Shown here piece after piece: positions 31,436 to 40,412 of a stretch of DNA of 64,000 nt. The first letter of the stretch is position 1; every line of letters starts with the position of its first letter. The notes below the pieces were generated by a model, which saw nothing but the letters and a program-made list of their open reading frames with translations, made no database searches and was not told where the DNA came from. Origin of the DNA: Alphaproteobacteria bacterium (GTDB lineage: Bacteria > Pseudomonadota > Alphaproteobacteria > Caulobacterales > Hyphomonadaceae); assembly GCA_018222605.1 (NCBI GenBank), contig JAAEZZ010000006.1:82071-146070 (forward strand), read 5' to 3'. A program made the translations under genes and the position numbers.

Positions 31436-32968
31436 ATGAAGGACGTAATCGAAGCGCTGGAAGCAAAACGTGAGCAGGCCCGCCTGGGTGGTGGCGAAGC
31501 CAGAATCGAGAAGCAGCATGCCAAGGGCAAGCTGACAGCTCGGGAGCGGATAGGCGTTCTTCTGGATGAAGGCAGCTTCGAAGAGTACGACATGTTTGTG
31601 GAGCACCAATGCTCCGATTTCGGCATGGAAGAGCAGAAGATTCCTGGCGATGGTGTCGTCACAGGGCAGGGCATGGTCAATGGCCGTCTCGTCTATGTCT
31701 TCTCAAAGGACTTTACCGTTTTCGGCGGATCTCTTTCCAAGGCCCACGCCGCGAAGATTGTGAAGGTACAGCAGGCAGCCGCCCGTAACGGTGCGCCCGT
31801 GATCGGCATTTTCGATGCTGGCGGCGCACGCATTCAGGAGGGCGTCGATTCGCTCGCTGGCTATGCAGACATCTTCATGGAGAACGTGCTGTCGTCCGGC
31901 GTGATTCCTCAGATTTCCGTCATCATGGGCCCTTGCGCAGGCGGCGACGTTTACTCTCCCGCGCTGACCGACTTCATCTTCATGGTAAAGGACACGTCCT
32001 ACATGTACGTTACCGGTCCGGACGTTGTGAAAACCGTGACCAATGAAGACGTCTCCCATGAGGACCTCGGCGGTGCCCGCGTTCATGCGGCGAAATCCGG
32101 TGTCGTGGATGGCGCATTCGAGAACGACATCGAGGCGCTGGTTCAGATGCGCCGTCTGATCGACTTCCTGCCAGGGTCTAACCGCGAAGACCCGCCGGTC
32201 CGTACGGTCTATGATTCTGCGGAGCGGGTTGAGGACAGCCTCGACACGCTGATCCCGCCGAACCCGAACACACCTTACGACATGAAAGAGCTGATCGAGA
32301 AGGTTGCCGATGAAGGCGACTTCTTTGAAATCAGCCCGAATTTCGGGGCGAATATTATCTGCGGCTTCGGGCGTATTGAAGGCTCGACCGTTGGCTTTGT
32401 GGCTAACCAGCCGATGACGCTGGCCGGTGTTCTGGATATTGATGCCTCCCGCAAGGCCGCTCGGTTTGTGCGTTTCTGCGACTGCTTCAATATCCCGGTT
32501 GTGACCTTTGTGGACGTCCCGGGCTTTATGCCGGGCACGAAGCAGGAATATGGCGGCCTCATCAAGCATGGCGCGAAGCTTCTGTTCGCCTATGCCGAGG
32601 CAACTGTGCCCAAGGTAACGGTCATCACGCGCAAAGCCTATGGCGGCGCCTATGACGTGATGAGCTCCAAGCATCTGCGCGGCGATGTGAACTATGCTTG
32701 GCCGACAGCAGAGATCGCCGTGATGGGCGCGAAAGGCGCTGTTGAGATCATCTTCCGCAAGGACCTTGGGGACGATGAGAAAATCGCCGCGCATACGAAA
32801 ATGTATGAAGACAATTTCGCGAACCCTTATGTCGCTGCGCGCAAGGGTTATATCGACGATATCATCATGCCGCACTCAACGCGCCGCCGTGTTGCCAAGG
32901 CGCTGCGTACTCTCCGTACCAAGCAGCTGGAAAATCCTTGGAAGAAACACGACAACATTCCGCTCTAG
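31436..32968 (+). CDS. pccB: Propionyl-CoA carboxylase, beta (carboxyltransferase) subunit
   Basis: This 510-residue protein has the family length and order: '[20 protein letters not shown]', '[20 protein letters not shown]', '[20 protein letters not shown]', '[17 protein letters not shown]', and in the C-terminal half '[20 protein letters not shown]' and '[19 protein letters not shown]'. It moves the carboxyl group from biotin to propionyl-CoA. The alpha subunit is not in the window. GGAGAGGCCC lies before the start. Confidence 0.95.
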   Translation: MKDVIEALEAKREQARLGGGEARIEKQHAKGKLTARERIGVLLDEGSFEEYDMFVEHQCSDFGMEEQKIPGDGVVTGQGMVNGRLVYVFSKDFTVFGGSLSKAHAAKIVKVQQAAARNGAPVIGIFDAGGARIQEGVDSLAGYADIFMENVLSSGVIPQISVIMGPCAGGDVYSPALTDFIFMVKDTSYMYVTGPDVVKTVTNEDVSHEDLGGARVHAAKSGVVDGAFENDIEALVQMRRLIDFLPGSNREDPPVRTVYDSAERVEDSLDTLIPPNPNTPYDMKELIEKVADEGDFFEISPNFGANIICGFGRIEGSTVGFVANQPMTLAGVLDIDASRKAARFVRFCDCFNIPVVTFVDVPGFMPGTKQEYGGLIKHGAKLLFAYAEATVPKVTVITRKAYGGAYDVMSSKHLRGDVNYAWPTAEIAVMGAKGAVEIIFRKDLGDDEKIAAHTKMYEDNFANPYVAARKGYIDDIIMPHSTRRRVAKALRTLRTKQLENPWKKHDNIPL

Positions 32969-33001
32969 GATACGAAGCCCGGAGTTTGAGATCTTTTCTG
33001 C

Positions 33002-33035
33002 CCGAGGGCCAGATAGCCACTATGCTGGCCCTCGG
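33002..33035 (+). terminator. Hairpin terminator after pccB
   Basis: CCGAGGGCCAG and CTGGCCCTCGG form 11 perfect pairs around a 12-base loop, 33 bases past the pccB stop. The downstream GTGTTTG is only moderately T-rich. Confidence 0.6.
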
Positions 33036-33141
33036 CGTGTTTGATTACGTATACAAATCTTAGATGCAGAAGATTTGGTGCGCGCTCTTATCCGTAAGGA
33101 TACCTGCTGATGGGCAGCATCAGGTCGGTTATGGAAAACTA

Positions 33142-33157
33142 CCCGGAATTTTCCGGG
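33142..33157. promoter_or_regulatory. Perfect palindrome upstream of the hydrolase-like gene
   Basis: CCCGGAA-TT-TTCCGGG is a perfect seven-base inverted repeat, 20 bases before the ATG at 33177. It has the form of an operator for a dimeric regulator, which I cannot name. Confidence 0.45.
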
Positions 33158-33176
33158 AAAGCTGTCCGGTTTAAAG

Positions 33177-34064
33177 ATGCAGGTAAGTGATATGCGTTGT
33201 GCCTTGGGGCGACCCTATCAGGTTTTTTCGGCGGGTAAGTGCTCGCTGGAATACATGGTGTGCGGGTCCGATGGGCTTGTACCACTCGTCCTTATCCATT
33301 CCGTGGAATATCCTGGCTGGCCGCCTCAGGACTTCTGTGAAGAAGCAGAGGCTGCAGGCTTTCAGGTTATTGCTGTCCGGCGCCCGGGATTTGGCAACAA
33401 TCCAGCCCTTCCATGCATGAGCGGCCAGGCGGATCTGATCGCAAATTTTCTTCGTGCGAATGAGATCAAGGGCGCCGTCATCGTGATGTCTGGTACCGGA
33501 TGCCCGATTGGTTACAAGCTGGTCAAGTTTCAGGATCTGGCGATCCGGAAGTCAATCTTTGTCAATTGCTGTTTCAATTACGACCAGATCGCCCAATTCC
33601 AGCCTGAGTGGTACAGCAAGATCATTCAGCAGACGCTGAAGAGTGTCTCCGGCGCCAGATTGTCCCTAATGGCACTCAAAAGCTCCTGGGGCATTTTCGG
33701 CCGCGCCTGGGTGCATGAAACTGCTTTGGCGAAAAGCAAGGGAGACATCTCCTTTCTGCGCGAAAATCCTGAGCTTGTGTCCGAGGCGATTGATAATCTT
33801 CTTGCGCGGCTGGATGTCCACACATTCCATACGGAAATCTCATCTTCGGTCAGAACAGACTCTTCCTTGACCGATGGCTATTTCGAGGACGTACCGGCGC
33901 TTGTCATGTCTGGCAGTGAGACCACGGGGACATGGCAAAAAGGGGTAGAGGCCGAGGCTGCGCGTCTCGGGCTACCTGCAGTTACCTATCTGCCTTCTGG
34001 AGACTTTCTGGCGGCCTATCAGTCGCCTGGAGAGTTTTTTGTCTCGCTGCAAAAGCAGATGTGA
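33177..34064 (+). CDS. Alpha/beta-hydrolase-fold protein with altered nucleophile elbow
   Basis: This 295-residue protein (or 290 from ATG 33192, which has AGG eight bases upstream) follows the alpha/beta hydrolase layout: strand 'PLVLIHSVEYPGWPPQDFCE', 'FQVIAVRRPGFGNN', then the elbow strand. The elbow reads V-I-V-M-S-G-T-G-C-P instead of G-x-S-x-G, so no serine sits at the normal nucleophile place. A C-terminal 'VPALVMSGSETTGTW' fits the acid strand, but no clear final His is seen. Probably binding rather than hydrolysis; partner unknown. Confidence 0.6.
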   Translation: MQVSDMRCALGRPYQVFSAGKCSLEYMVCGSDGLVPLVLIHSVEYPGWPPQDFCEEAEAAGFQVIAVRRPGFGNNPALPCMSGQADLIANFLRANEIKGAVIVMSGTGCPIGYKLVKFQDLAIRKSIFVNCCFNYDQIAQFQPEWYSKIIQQTLKSVSGARLSLMALKSSWGIFGRAWVHETALAKSKGDISFLRENPELVSEAIDNLLARLDVHTFHTEISSSVRTDSSLTDGYFEDVPALVMSGSETTGTWQKGVEAEAARLGLPAVTYLPSGDFLAAYQSPGEFFVSLQKQM

Positions 34065-34506
34065 ACAAGGCTACCCAAGTTAGAATTGGCTCACCTGAGG
34101 CGGTCGGCTCAATCAGAACAATTTGAGTTTCAGACGGTTGCGGAATGACCGTACAGCGCGACTGAAAATTCCCGGTACAGCGGGAGAGGTTTTCGCTGCG
34201 TCATGTCAATATCTCCGGCATTCTGTAGTAACTATTAGAGGTATTGAATTGCCAGTTTGCAGATAAATTTACAAAGGAGTAACGGAGCTTCCTCTACCTA
34301 TGACCCTAGGATATATACGTATGGCTTTTTCAAGCTGTCGGGGAAACAGTGTCAGAGTGTGGTTTAGGTTTGGTTTTAAGGTGGCGTAGCCTGTCCAGGG
34401 CCCGTTCAGAAGGGCTTCGAGCTTGAGAAACAAGGCCGTGGGAACCTTTGGTTCATTTTGGGGTTGGAACTAGGTTATCTGTCCTGTTCTGGTTAAGGGG
34501 GGCTGA
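34065..34506 (+). promoter_or_regulatory. Intergenic region with candidate EcfG promoter for phyR
   Basis: This 442-base gap has no convincing gene on either strand. At 34441-34465 GGAAC is followed after 16 bases by GGTT, close to the alphaproteobacterial EcfG promoter pattern (GGAAC, 16-17 bases, CGTT), 42 bases before phyR. A second GGAAC lies at 34466. A short frame at 34300 (29 codons) lacks a properly spaced RBS and was not called. No nepR-like frame is present. Confidence 0.55.
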
Positions 34507-35289
34507 ATGCTCTCAGATCTGATATCTTCTGAATTACCGTATCTACGCCGTTATGCGCGGGGGCTTATGGGTCAGCAAACCGAGGGTGACGCTGCCGTTG
34601 AGGACATGATCGAGTCCTTGATCTTCCGCATTTCTGTTGCGCCTGAGATAAAATTCAACAGGGCTGACCTGTTTGCCGAGCTCGACAAAACGGCTCGCAA
34701 GCGCATCGCGTCCTTGTCTGATGACAGCGGCATCGCACGCATTCTGAATGCCATGTCGACGGAAGAGCGTCGTACCCTTCTGCTGACCATTGTTGAAGGT
34801 TTCACAATTGTGGAAACTTCCAAGATCCTTGGCATGACCATCGAAAAGGTAGAGGAGACGCTCAAGACAGCGGAGACCACGATTACGCACGCTGTTTCGA
34901 CGCCTGTGCTGATCATCGAGGATGAGACGCTGATCTCTTACCAGCTTTCCCAGATCGTGCGTGAGGCGGGGCATACGATTGCGGCTGTTGCGACCACGCA
35001 GGGCGAAGCCGTGGAATTTGCGCGCACTGGCAATTTCGGCCTGATCCTTTCGGATATTCGGCTGGCAGATGGTTCGACCGGTATTGATGCCGTCTCGGAT
35101 ATTGAAGGCTTCATGGATGACGCCGTGCCTGTGGTCTACATCACGGCTTATCCGGAAATGCTGTTGCAGGGTGGAGTAGGCGAACCAGCCTACCTGATCC
35201 CCAAACCGTTCGATCCGTTTCACGTTCGCACGGTGATTGATCAGGCTGTCTTGTCCGCCTACCTCGCAGATACGCGCAAGGCCGCTTAG
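34507..35289 (+). CDS. phyR: General stress response regulator PhyR
   Basis: This 260-residue protein has the PhyR fusion: residues ~1-115 are a sigma-like domain ('LPYLRRYARGLMGQQTEGDA', 'FTIVETSKILGMTIEKVEET') and ~130-250 a receiver with 'LIIEDETLISYQLSQIV', the phosphorylated Asp in 'LILSDIRLAD', Thr in 'VYITAYPE' and Lys in 'IPKPFDP'. When phosphorylated it binds the anti-sigma NepR and frees EcfG. Neither nepR nor ecfG is adjacent here, although they often are. Confidence 0.95.
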   Translation: MLSDLISSELPYLRRYARGLMGQQTEGDAAVEDMIESLIFRISVAPEIKFNRADLFAELDKTARKRIASLSDDSGIARILNAMSTEERRTLLLTIVEGFTIVETSKILGMTIEKVEETLKTAETTITHAVSTPVLIIEDETLISYQLSQIVREAGHTIAAVATTQGEAVEFARTGNFGLILSDIRLADGSTGIDAVSDIEGFMDDAVPVVYITAYPEMLLQGGVGEPAYLIPKPFDPFHVRTVIDQAVLSAYLADTRKAA

Positions 35290-35300
35290 GGCCTTGTTCC

Positions 35301-37412
35301 TTAGAAAGAGACCTTGATGCCGGCGCGGATGTTCTGTCCCGGTGCCGGGACCGTTTCTTTCAGCACGGATGTTGAGTAGCGAACCTCTTCATCCGTCAGA
35401 TTGCGTCCTTCGACGAACAATTGCGTGCCTTCCTTGCCAAAGCCCAGTGCGGAGAGCTTGAAAGCAGCTCGCGCTCCGAAGGTCGTATAGCCATCGGTCG
35501 GCAGGCTGCCTGCACCGGGATCATCCTGATCTGCCGCAATCGTCATATTGGCTTGCACGGACCAGAGCTTCCAGTCGGCTTGTAGAGAACTGTGGAATGT
35601 CACAGGCGGCAGATAAGGGATGTTTCCGCCGTCATCCAGTTCGCCATTGACAAAATCAATACTGGCGTTTGCTATCCAGTCAGCTGACAGGGCGCTTTGG
35701 GGGATCCGGGCTTCGCCATAGATTTCACCCCCGAAGAATTCCGCGTCTTGTTGACTGAACAGATACACCGGCACGCCGTCCACTTCATCTGTCAGCACAC
35801 CTTCATTCAGGGTTGAGCCTGGTGTCAGATAGATGAAGCCGTCAAAATCTGTCAGGAACAAGTTGCCGCCCGCGCTGAGCCAGTCATTTTCCCAGCGCAC
35901 GGTGGCTTCGAGGTTCGTACCTTTTTCCTTGTTGAGTGACGTGTTGCCAACTTCGTATTGGCGGGTGGCAAGGTGGGCGCCATCCGCGAAGAGTTCGCTC
36001 TCATTCGGGGCACGTTCCGTGTAGGAGAGCTGCACACCTGTAAACCAGCTCGTTCCCCAGTGCGCATGTGCACCCAGTGAACCGCTCACGAGATTGAAGT
36101 CGACCTTTCCGGCGACGGAGTTGTCGAGTTCGACATCATCGAAGCGAAGTCCGCCCTCAATACCCGCGCCATCCTCTAGTTCGTAAGTCTCATAGACAAA
36201 GACACCCAGATTCTTGGTCTTGGTCGGCGTGATGAAAGCTTCATCGCCAAAGGCGCCGATTTCCTTGTCGAGATATTGAAGCCCGAATGCACCTTCGATA
36301 TTGCCGATCAAATTGCCGACCTCGATCCGGGCTTCCGTGCCGTCTGTATCATAGCGGGTGCCAGGCTCGCCTGGGGCCTCGAATTCCGTGTGAGTGTAGT
36401 CAGCAACGGAAAGGTTGGCTGCGACATCCTTGAGAATGCCGTAGTCCAGATTCATGCCACCGCGCAAATCGTAGCGGGTCTGCTCCAGATCGATGAAAGG
36501 CGACTCTTCTTCATGGTCGGCTTCTTCTTCGCCGTCATGACCTTCTTCTCCGTGTTCATGTCCCGGCAGGCCATATTCAGATGTCTGATGTCTGACGCCA
36601 AAGCCCAGAAAGCCGTTGTCGCCTACCCAGGAAAGTCCACCGGCAAATGTACCTGTTTGCAGAAAGGAATTTTCAAGCGTGCCATAGGCCTCTTCATGTT
36701 CGTGCTCATGGTCATGATCTTCTTCGCCTTCCTCATGCTGTTCGGAAGCTCTGAGGCGAGAAGATTCGGCAAATCCCGGAATATCGTAATTCCCGAAGTC
36801 GCGAGCCGAGGCGGACAGTGTGAGTACGAACGGGCCCGTCGTGTAGCGTACCTTGCCAGCGGTCTCTGTGCCATCATTGACACTATTGGTGGCCGCAAGG
36901 CCGTCAAAGCTGAGGGGCTCGTCTGGAAGTTTCTCGACAATCAGGCCGTCAATGACGTTAACCACGCCGCCAATGGCCTGGCCGCCATAGGCGAGAGCCG
37001 CCGGACCGCGAAGGATTTCGACCTTTTCGGCGTCGATGCCATCAGCTGCAGCCTGATGGTCCGGGGAGGCCGCAGAGACGTCGATCACGCCAATGCCATT
37101 GGTAAGTACCAGGACGCGTTCTGCGCCAAGTCCGCGCAGAACCGGACGGCTCGCGCCCTGTCCGAAGAAAGTCGTGGAGACGCCAGGCTCAGAGGCCAGC
37201 GTGTCCCCCAGTGTGCCGGAGAGTTTTTGAACCAACTCGTCACGATTGATGGAGCTGGCATTGCCGATCATCTCGTCGGTGTCACGTTGCGGGCCGACGC
37301 CGGTCACGATGATCGTATCCAGGGTTTCAGGGGCGTCTTGAGCAAAAGCAAGCGGGCTCACGCCCAGCAGAAGGGTTGCCGCAAGCACGCGGCGGGTATT
37401 GGAGGATTTCAT
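35301..37412 (-). CDS. TonB-dependent receptor, ZnuD-like (metal, probably zinc)
   Basis: This 703-residue protein has a signal peptide ending A-F-A-Q, a TonB box 'DTIIVTG', a plug with 'RPVLRGLGAERVLVLTNGIG' and 'VEILRGPAALAYGGQAIGGV', and a beta-barrel ending in Phe. Two external loops are packed with His, Glu and Asp (EEGEEDHDHEHEHEEAYG and GHEHGEEGHDGEEEADHEEE), as in ZnuD, where they capture zinc. The small protein at 37471 lies just upstream on the same strand. Confidence 0.88.
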   Translation of the reverse strand: MKSSNTRRVLAATLLLGVSPLAFAQDAPETLDTIIVTGVGPQRDTDEMIGNASSINRDELVQKLSGTLGDTLASEPGVSTTFFGQGASRPVLRGLGAERVLVLTNGIGVIDVSAASPDHQAAADGIDAEKVEILRGPAALAYGGQAIGGVVNVIDGLIVEKLPDEPLSFDGLAATNSVNDGTETAGKVRYTTGPFVLTLSASARDFGNYDIPGFAESSRLRASEQHEEGEEDHDHEHEHEEAYGTLENSFLQTGTFAGGLSWVGDNGFLGFGVRHQTSEYGLPGHEHGEEGHDGEEEADHEEESPFIDLEQTRYDLRGGMNLDYGILKDVAANLSVADYTHTEFEAPGEPGTRYDTDGTEARIEVGNLIGNIEGAFGLQYLDKEIGAFGDEAFITPTKTKNLGVFVYETYELEDGAGIEGGLRFDDVELDNSVAGKVDFNLVSGSLGAHAHWGTSWFTGVQLSYTERAPNESELFADGAHLATRQYEVGNTSLNKEKGTNLEATVRWENDWLSAGGNLFLTDFDGFIYLTPGSTLNEGVLTDEVDGVPVYLFSQQDAEFFGGEIYGEARIPQSALSADWIANASIDFVNGELDDGGNIPYLPPVTFHSSLQADWKLWSVQANMTIAADQDDPGAGSLPTDGYTTFGARAAFKLSALGFGKEGTQLFVEGRNLTDEEVRYSTSVLKETVPAPGQNIRAGIKVSF

Positions 37413-37470
37413 TTTGGATGTTTCCTTACAAACAATAGGCAGGGCTGCCCGTAGGCAGCGAATTCAGAGC

Positions 37471-37776
37471 TTATTGTTGGAGGGAGGGCGGACTTCGTGG
37501 GGGAGGTGCGCGACCCGGCGGACGGCTCCAGCGGGGCGCTTCAATATAGAAAGACGTTTCGGCAATTTCCGGTGCCGGCAAGGCAGGCGGCAGTGTATCG
37601 AAGGTCGGCAGTATCGCTTGATCCTGCGCGACGACCTTCAGCTGACAGGTAACGCCATAATGCTTATGTGGTTGGTCAGCATGCGCCGCCGAATGCCCAA
37701 GCGCCAGCGCCTGTACGAAGATGTACAGCGCAGCCAGAAAGGACAGGCGGTGTGTGTTGAGACGCCGTTTGCTCAT
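37471..37776 (-). CDS. Small exported protein beside the metal receptor
   Basis: This 101-residue protein has a signal peptide (FLAALYIFVQALALGHSAAH). The mature part starts with a His cluster (H-S-A-A-H-A-D-Q-P-H-K-H-Y) and one Cys, and ends in a Pro/Arg-rich tail (PPGRAPPPRSPPS). Together with the receptor it forms a minus-strand pair 58 bases apart. It may bind metal in the periplasm. No Shine-Dalgarno precedes the ATG, and an imperfect dyad TGTTAC-TCA-GTTACA lies directly before it. Confidence 0.6.
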   Translation of the reverse strand: MSKRRLNTHRLSFLAALYIFVQALALGHSAAHADQPHKHYGVTCQLKVVAQDQAILPTFDTLPPALPAPEIAETSFYIEAPRWSRPPGRAPPPRSPPSLQQ

Positions 37777-37936
37777 TGTTACTCAGTTACACCCAGTTGC
37801 GGCATTCGCAAGCACTCCAACAGCTAAAAAACATTACGAAACGCACCTGCAGCTCCAGCTTTCAGGGTTTGGTAACCAAGGAGTCGCATCTTGGTGAAGG
37901 TTAATAAAAAGCCTTGCGCTGTTAAGAGGATGTAGC

Positions 37937-39523
37937 ATGTCGAAGAAAGCTGTGCGCTGGGGCGCAGACGTTGGATGCCAGACGAAAGTTAAGCCGCTGG
38001 AGATTCGCAACGACCTTTCCGACCATGGTTTGAAGGGTAAACGCGCTCAAGGACAATTGGGTCTGAACCGTCAATTGACAAAGATGGCGGCCAAAAAGGA
38101 TGCTCGGGATGGACTGCCTGTCTCTGAAGCAATCACTCAGGATCAATGGAGTGAATGCGAGCAGCAGATTGCCGAGCGCGCCGAGGATGTGCGCCGGGGC
38201 CTTGGCACATGGCTCACCACGACGGCGGCGACCGTCCGTAACTATATCAATGATTACACGCCAGTAGATATTTATCCGGATCAGCTACGCGAAGCGATCA
38301 AGTCTGAAGAGAACGAATATCGCCATTACGAGTTGGATGATGTGCACGATGCGAAGGAAACGCATACGGCGGCGATTATCGAACTCCAGCAGTTCCGCGC
38401 CCGTCATGGCGACCGCATTGGGGACCGCACGCCGGACATCAAGAAGAATGTCGAGCAGGCGATTGCGATCCTGATTTTCATCATGGTGCTTGAAGGTGGC
38501 TTCAATGCACTGTTGTTCAAGGATGCTCAGGCGAATGGCCTGATGGGCGGCCTGATGATTGCCTTCGGCGTTTCGGCGGTGAACGTGATGTTTGGCGTGA
38601 TCGGAGGCTTCTTCGGTCTTCGTTATCTGAACCATCCTGCACTGCCAGCGAAGATCCTCGGTGGCACAGTGGCGATGCTATGTATTCTGTGTGGTATCTT
38701 CCTGAACTTCTTTGTCGCGCATTTCCGCGATGCTGTTGAGCTGGGCCTGATGGCTGCAGCGGAAGCCGGCACGCTGGGCAGTTTCTCCATGTTCTCGATT
38801 GCTCCGGGCGAAGTGCTGAATTCCATGTTCCCGAACATCTTTGGCCTTGAGAGCTTTCTGGCTCTTGGTCTGCTCTTCATGGGACTCGCAGTCTTCGGGC
38901 TTGCGATCTATGAGGGCTATGACCGCATTTCGGACCGCTATCCGGGCTATGGCCGCGTATGGCGGAAAGAGCGCCGCGCTTATGAACGTCGTCAGGAAGT
39001 GCGTAATGGCGTGCGGGACGATCTGTCGGAATACTTCTCCAATTGCCGCCTCTGGTTCGAAACTCAGCAATCGCGTCATGTCGCGGCCAAGCGTGAGATC
39101 GAGAAGGCGATGAACCTTCTGGAAACACGCCGCGACTTTGCGGCTGCGATTGCTGCCCGCGCTGCAGATCAGGAGCGCAGCCTGAAGGTAGCCTATCGCC
39201 AGGCGCACCGCCGCGCACGTAATGCCAATCGTGACCGTCTGGGTGATCAGGCACCGTGCCCGGCCTATTTCGACGAGATCGTGACGCCGCAGCTCCCGCC
39301 TTTCGACTTCTCCAAGGAGCGTGACCAGGCAAACAATGCGATTTCGGCTCTCGATCAAAACATCAAGGCCTTGAACCTGACGCGCGAATGGCTGGAGCAG
39401 CACATTCAGGAAGTCCAGAAAGGTCTGTCCTCCATCGAGAAGAAAGTTGCTGACGAACTTGGCAAAGTGCGCGATGCCAAAGGCGCAACGCATGTGCCGG
39501 TCGATCAGGCCCGGCGCGCGTAG
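37937..39523 (+). CDS. Four-helix membrane protein with coiled coils, partner of a vWA-like protein
   Basis: This 528-residue protein has AGAGGA before its ATG. Residues 1-170 are soluble and charged; membrane helices lie at ~175-195, 203-228, 238-260 and 303-325 (IAILIFIMVLEGGFNALLF, MIAFGVSAVNVMFGVIGGFF, and so on); residues ~340-520 are basic and helical with coiled-coil stretches (NNAISALDQNIKALNLTREW). The next gene, 16 bases on, is a vWA-like protein. The pair is probably one membrane complex. I do not know a characterised homologue. Confidence 0.75.
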   Translation: MSKKAVRWGADVGCQTKVKPLEIRNDLSDHGLKGKRAQGQLGLNRQLTKMAAKKDARDGLPVSEAITQDQWSECEQQIAERAEDVRRGLGTWLTTTAATVRNYINDYTPVDIYPDQLREAIKSEENEYRHYELDDVHDAKETHTAAIIELQQFRARHGDRIGDRTPDIKKNVEQAIAILIFIMVLEGGFNALLFKDAQANGLMGGLMIAFGVSAVNVMFGVIGGFFGLRYLNHPALPAKILGGTVAMLCILCGIFLNFFVAHFRDAVELGLMAAAEAGTLGSFSMFSIAPGEVLNSMFPNIFGLESFLALGLLFMGLAVFGLAIYEGYDRISDRYPGYGRVWRKERRAYERRQEVRNGVRDDLSEYFSNCRLWFETQQSRHVAAKREIEKAMNLLETRRDFAAAIAARAADQERSLKVAYRQAHRRARNANRDRLGDQAPCPAYFDEIVTPQLPPFDFSKERDQANNAISALDQNIKALNLTREWLEQHIQEVQKGLSSIEKKVADELGKVRDAKGATHVPVDQARRA

Positions 39524-39539
39524 AGGGAGACTGTAAGGC

Positions 39540-40316
39540 ATGGCACGTCGCAGAAGTGACAGGGGCCCATGGTTCTGGCGCGGCATGATCGCGCTGATGC
39601 TGGGAGGAGTCTTCGGACTGTTCGCAATCGTTGCGTTCAATCAGCCACCCAGTGTGATGGCAGACACACAGTGCCGGATGGATCGAAACGACCCGGCGCA
39701 TACTATCATCCTTGTCGACCAGTCTGACCCGTTCAATCCCAATGATCTGGACTGGGTCTATGAGTTTGTCGACGCAGAGGCACGCAGCCTGCCGAAATAT
39801 GGCCGCCTGACGGTCATGACCCCCAATGCCGAAAGCCCTTACGATCCGAAAGTTGTTTATGTGGCCTGCTCCCCGGGAAGTGCTGCAGATGCCAATCCGC
39901 TGTTCCAGAATCCGAAAATGATCGAACAGACTTGGCAGAATGACTTCTACAAACCGCTGATTGCCAAGGTAGAAGAGACGCTTCTCGACAAGCGCCAGCC
40001 CAGCTCCCCCTTGTCGGAAGCTATCTATTCCATCGCAGACCGTGCCGATTTCCAGCAAGGTGAGGGCCATCGCCGTGTCGTACTGGTATCGGACTTGATG
40101 CAGCATTCCGACGGCTTCAGCTTTTACAAGACAGGTGCGGATTATGACGCCTATCTCAACTCAAAGCTGGCAGACACAAAGCCCCATATGGAAGGCGTCG
40201 AGGTCGTGGCCCGCGTGGTCCCGCGCCAGATTTACGACCTGCCAATCTCTGACGTGAAGTCGTTCTGGCGGGCATATTTCACCGAAGCCGGCGCCGAATA
40301 TGGATCTGTAAACTAA
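39540..40316 (+). CDS. vWA-like membrane-anchored protein
   Basis: This 258-residue protein has a basic start and one membrane helix (GMIALMLGGVFGLFAIVAF, ~15-33); the rest is probably periplasmic. 'HTIILVDQSDPFNPNDL' contains a D-x-S-D motif like a vWA metal site (D60, S62, D63). 'VYVACSPGSAADANPLFQNP' then K-M-I-E-Q-T-W, and 'RRVVLVSDLMQHSDGFSFY', match a widespread uncharacterised family. GGGAGA precedes the ATG. Confidence 0.7.
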   Translation: MARRRSDRGPWFWRGMIALMLGGVFGLFAIVAFNQPPSVMADTQCRMDRNDPAHTIILVDQSDPFNPNDLDWVYEFVDAEARSLPKYGRLTVMTPNAESPYDPKVVYVACSPGSAADANPLFQNPKMIEQTWQNDFYKPLIAKVEETLLDKRQPSSPLSEAIYSIADRADFQQGEGHRRVVLVSDLMQHSDGFSFYKTGADYDAYLNSKLADTKPHMEGVEVVARVVPRQIYDLPISDVKSFWRAYFTEAGAEYGSVN

Positions 40317-40412
40317 GCCCTCCGCTTTCCGCCATTCCTGCGGCGCGTAAATGTCTGGCCTCATAATTGCATCTTCTAGCAGCAGAATTCGTGCAATTTT
40401 AGGACGGACATC

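Noticed and set aside
34300-34389. 29-codon frame in the intergenic region before phyR, considered as a small protein or nepR remnant
   Set aside because: The AAAGGAG upstream is about 20 bases from the ATG, too far, and the sequence has no NepR-like helices.
36276-37454. 392-codon plus-strand frame opposite the TonB receptor
   Set aside because: A shadow of the receptor; the minus-strand gene has signal peptide, plug and barrel features.
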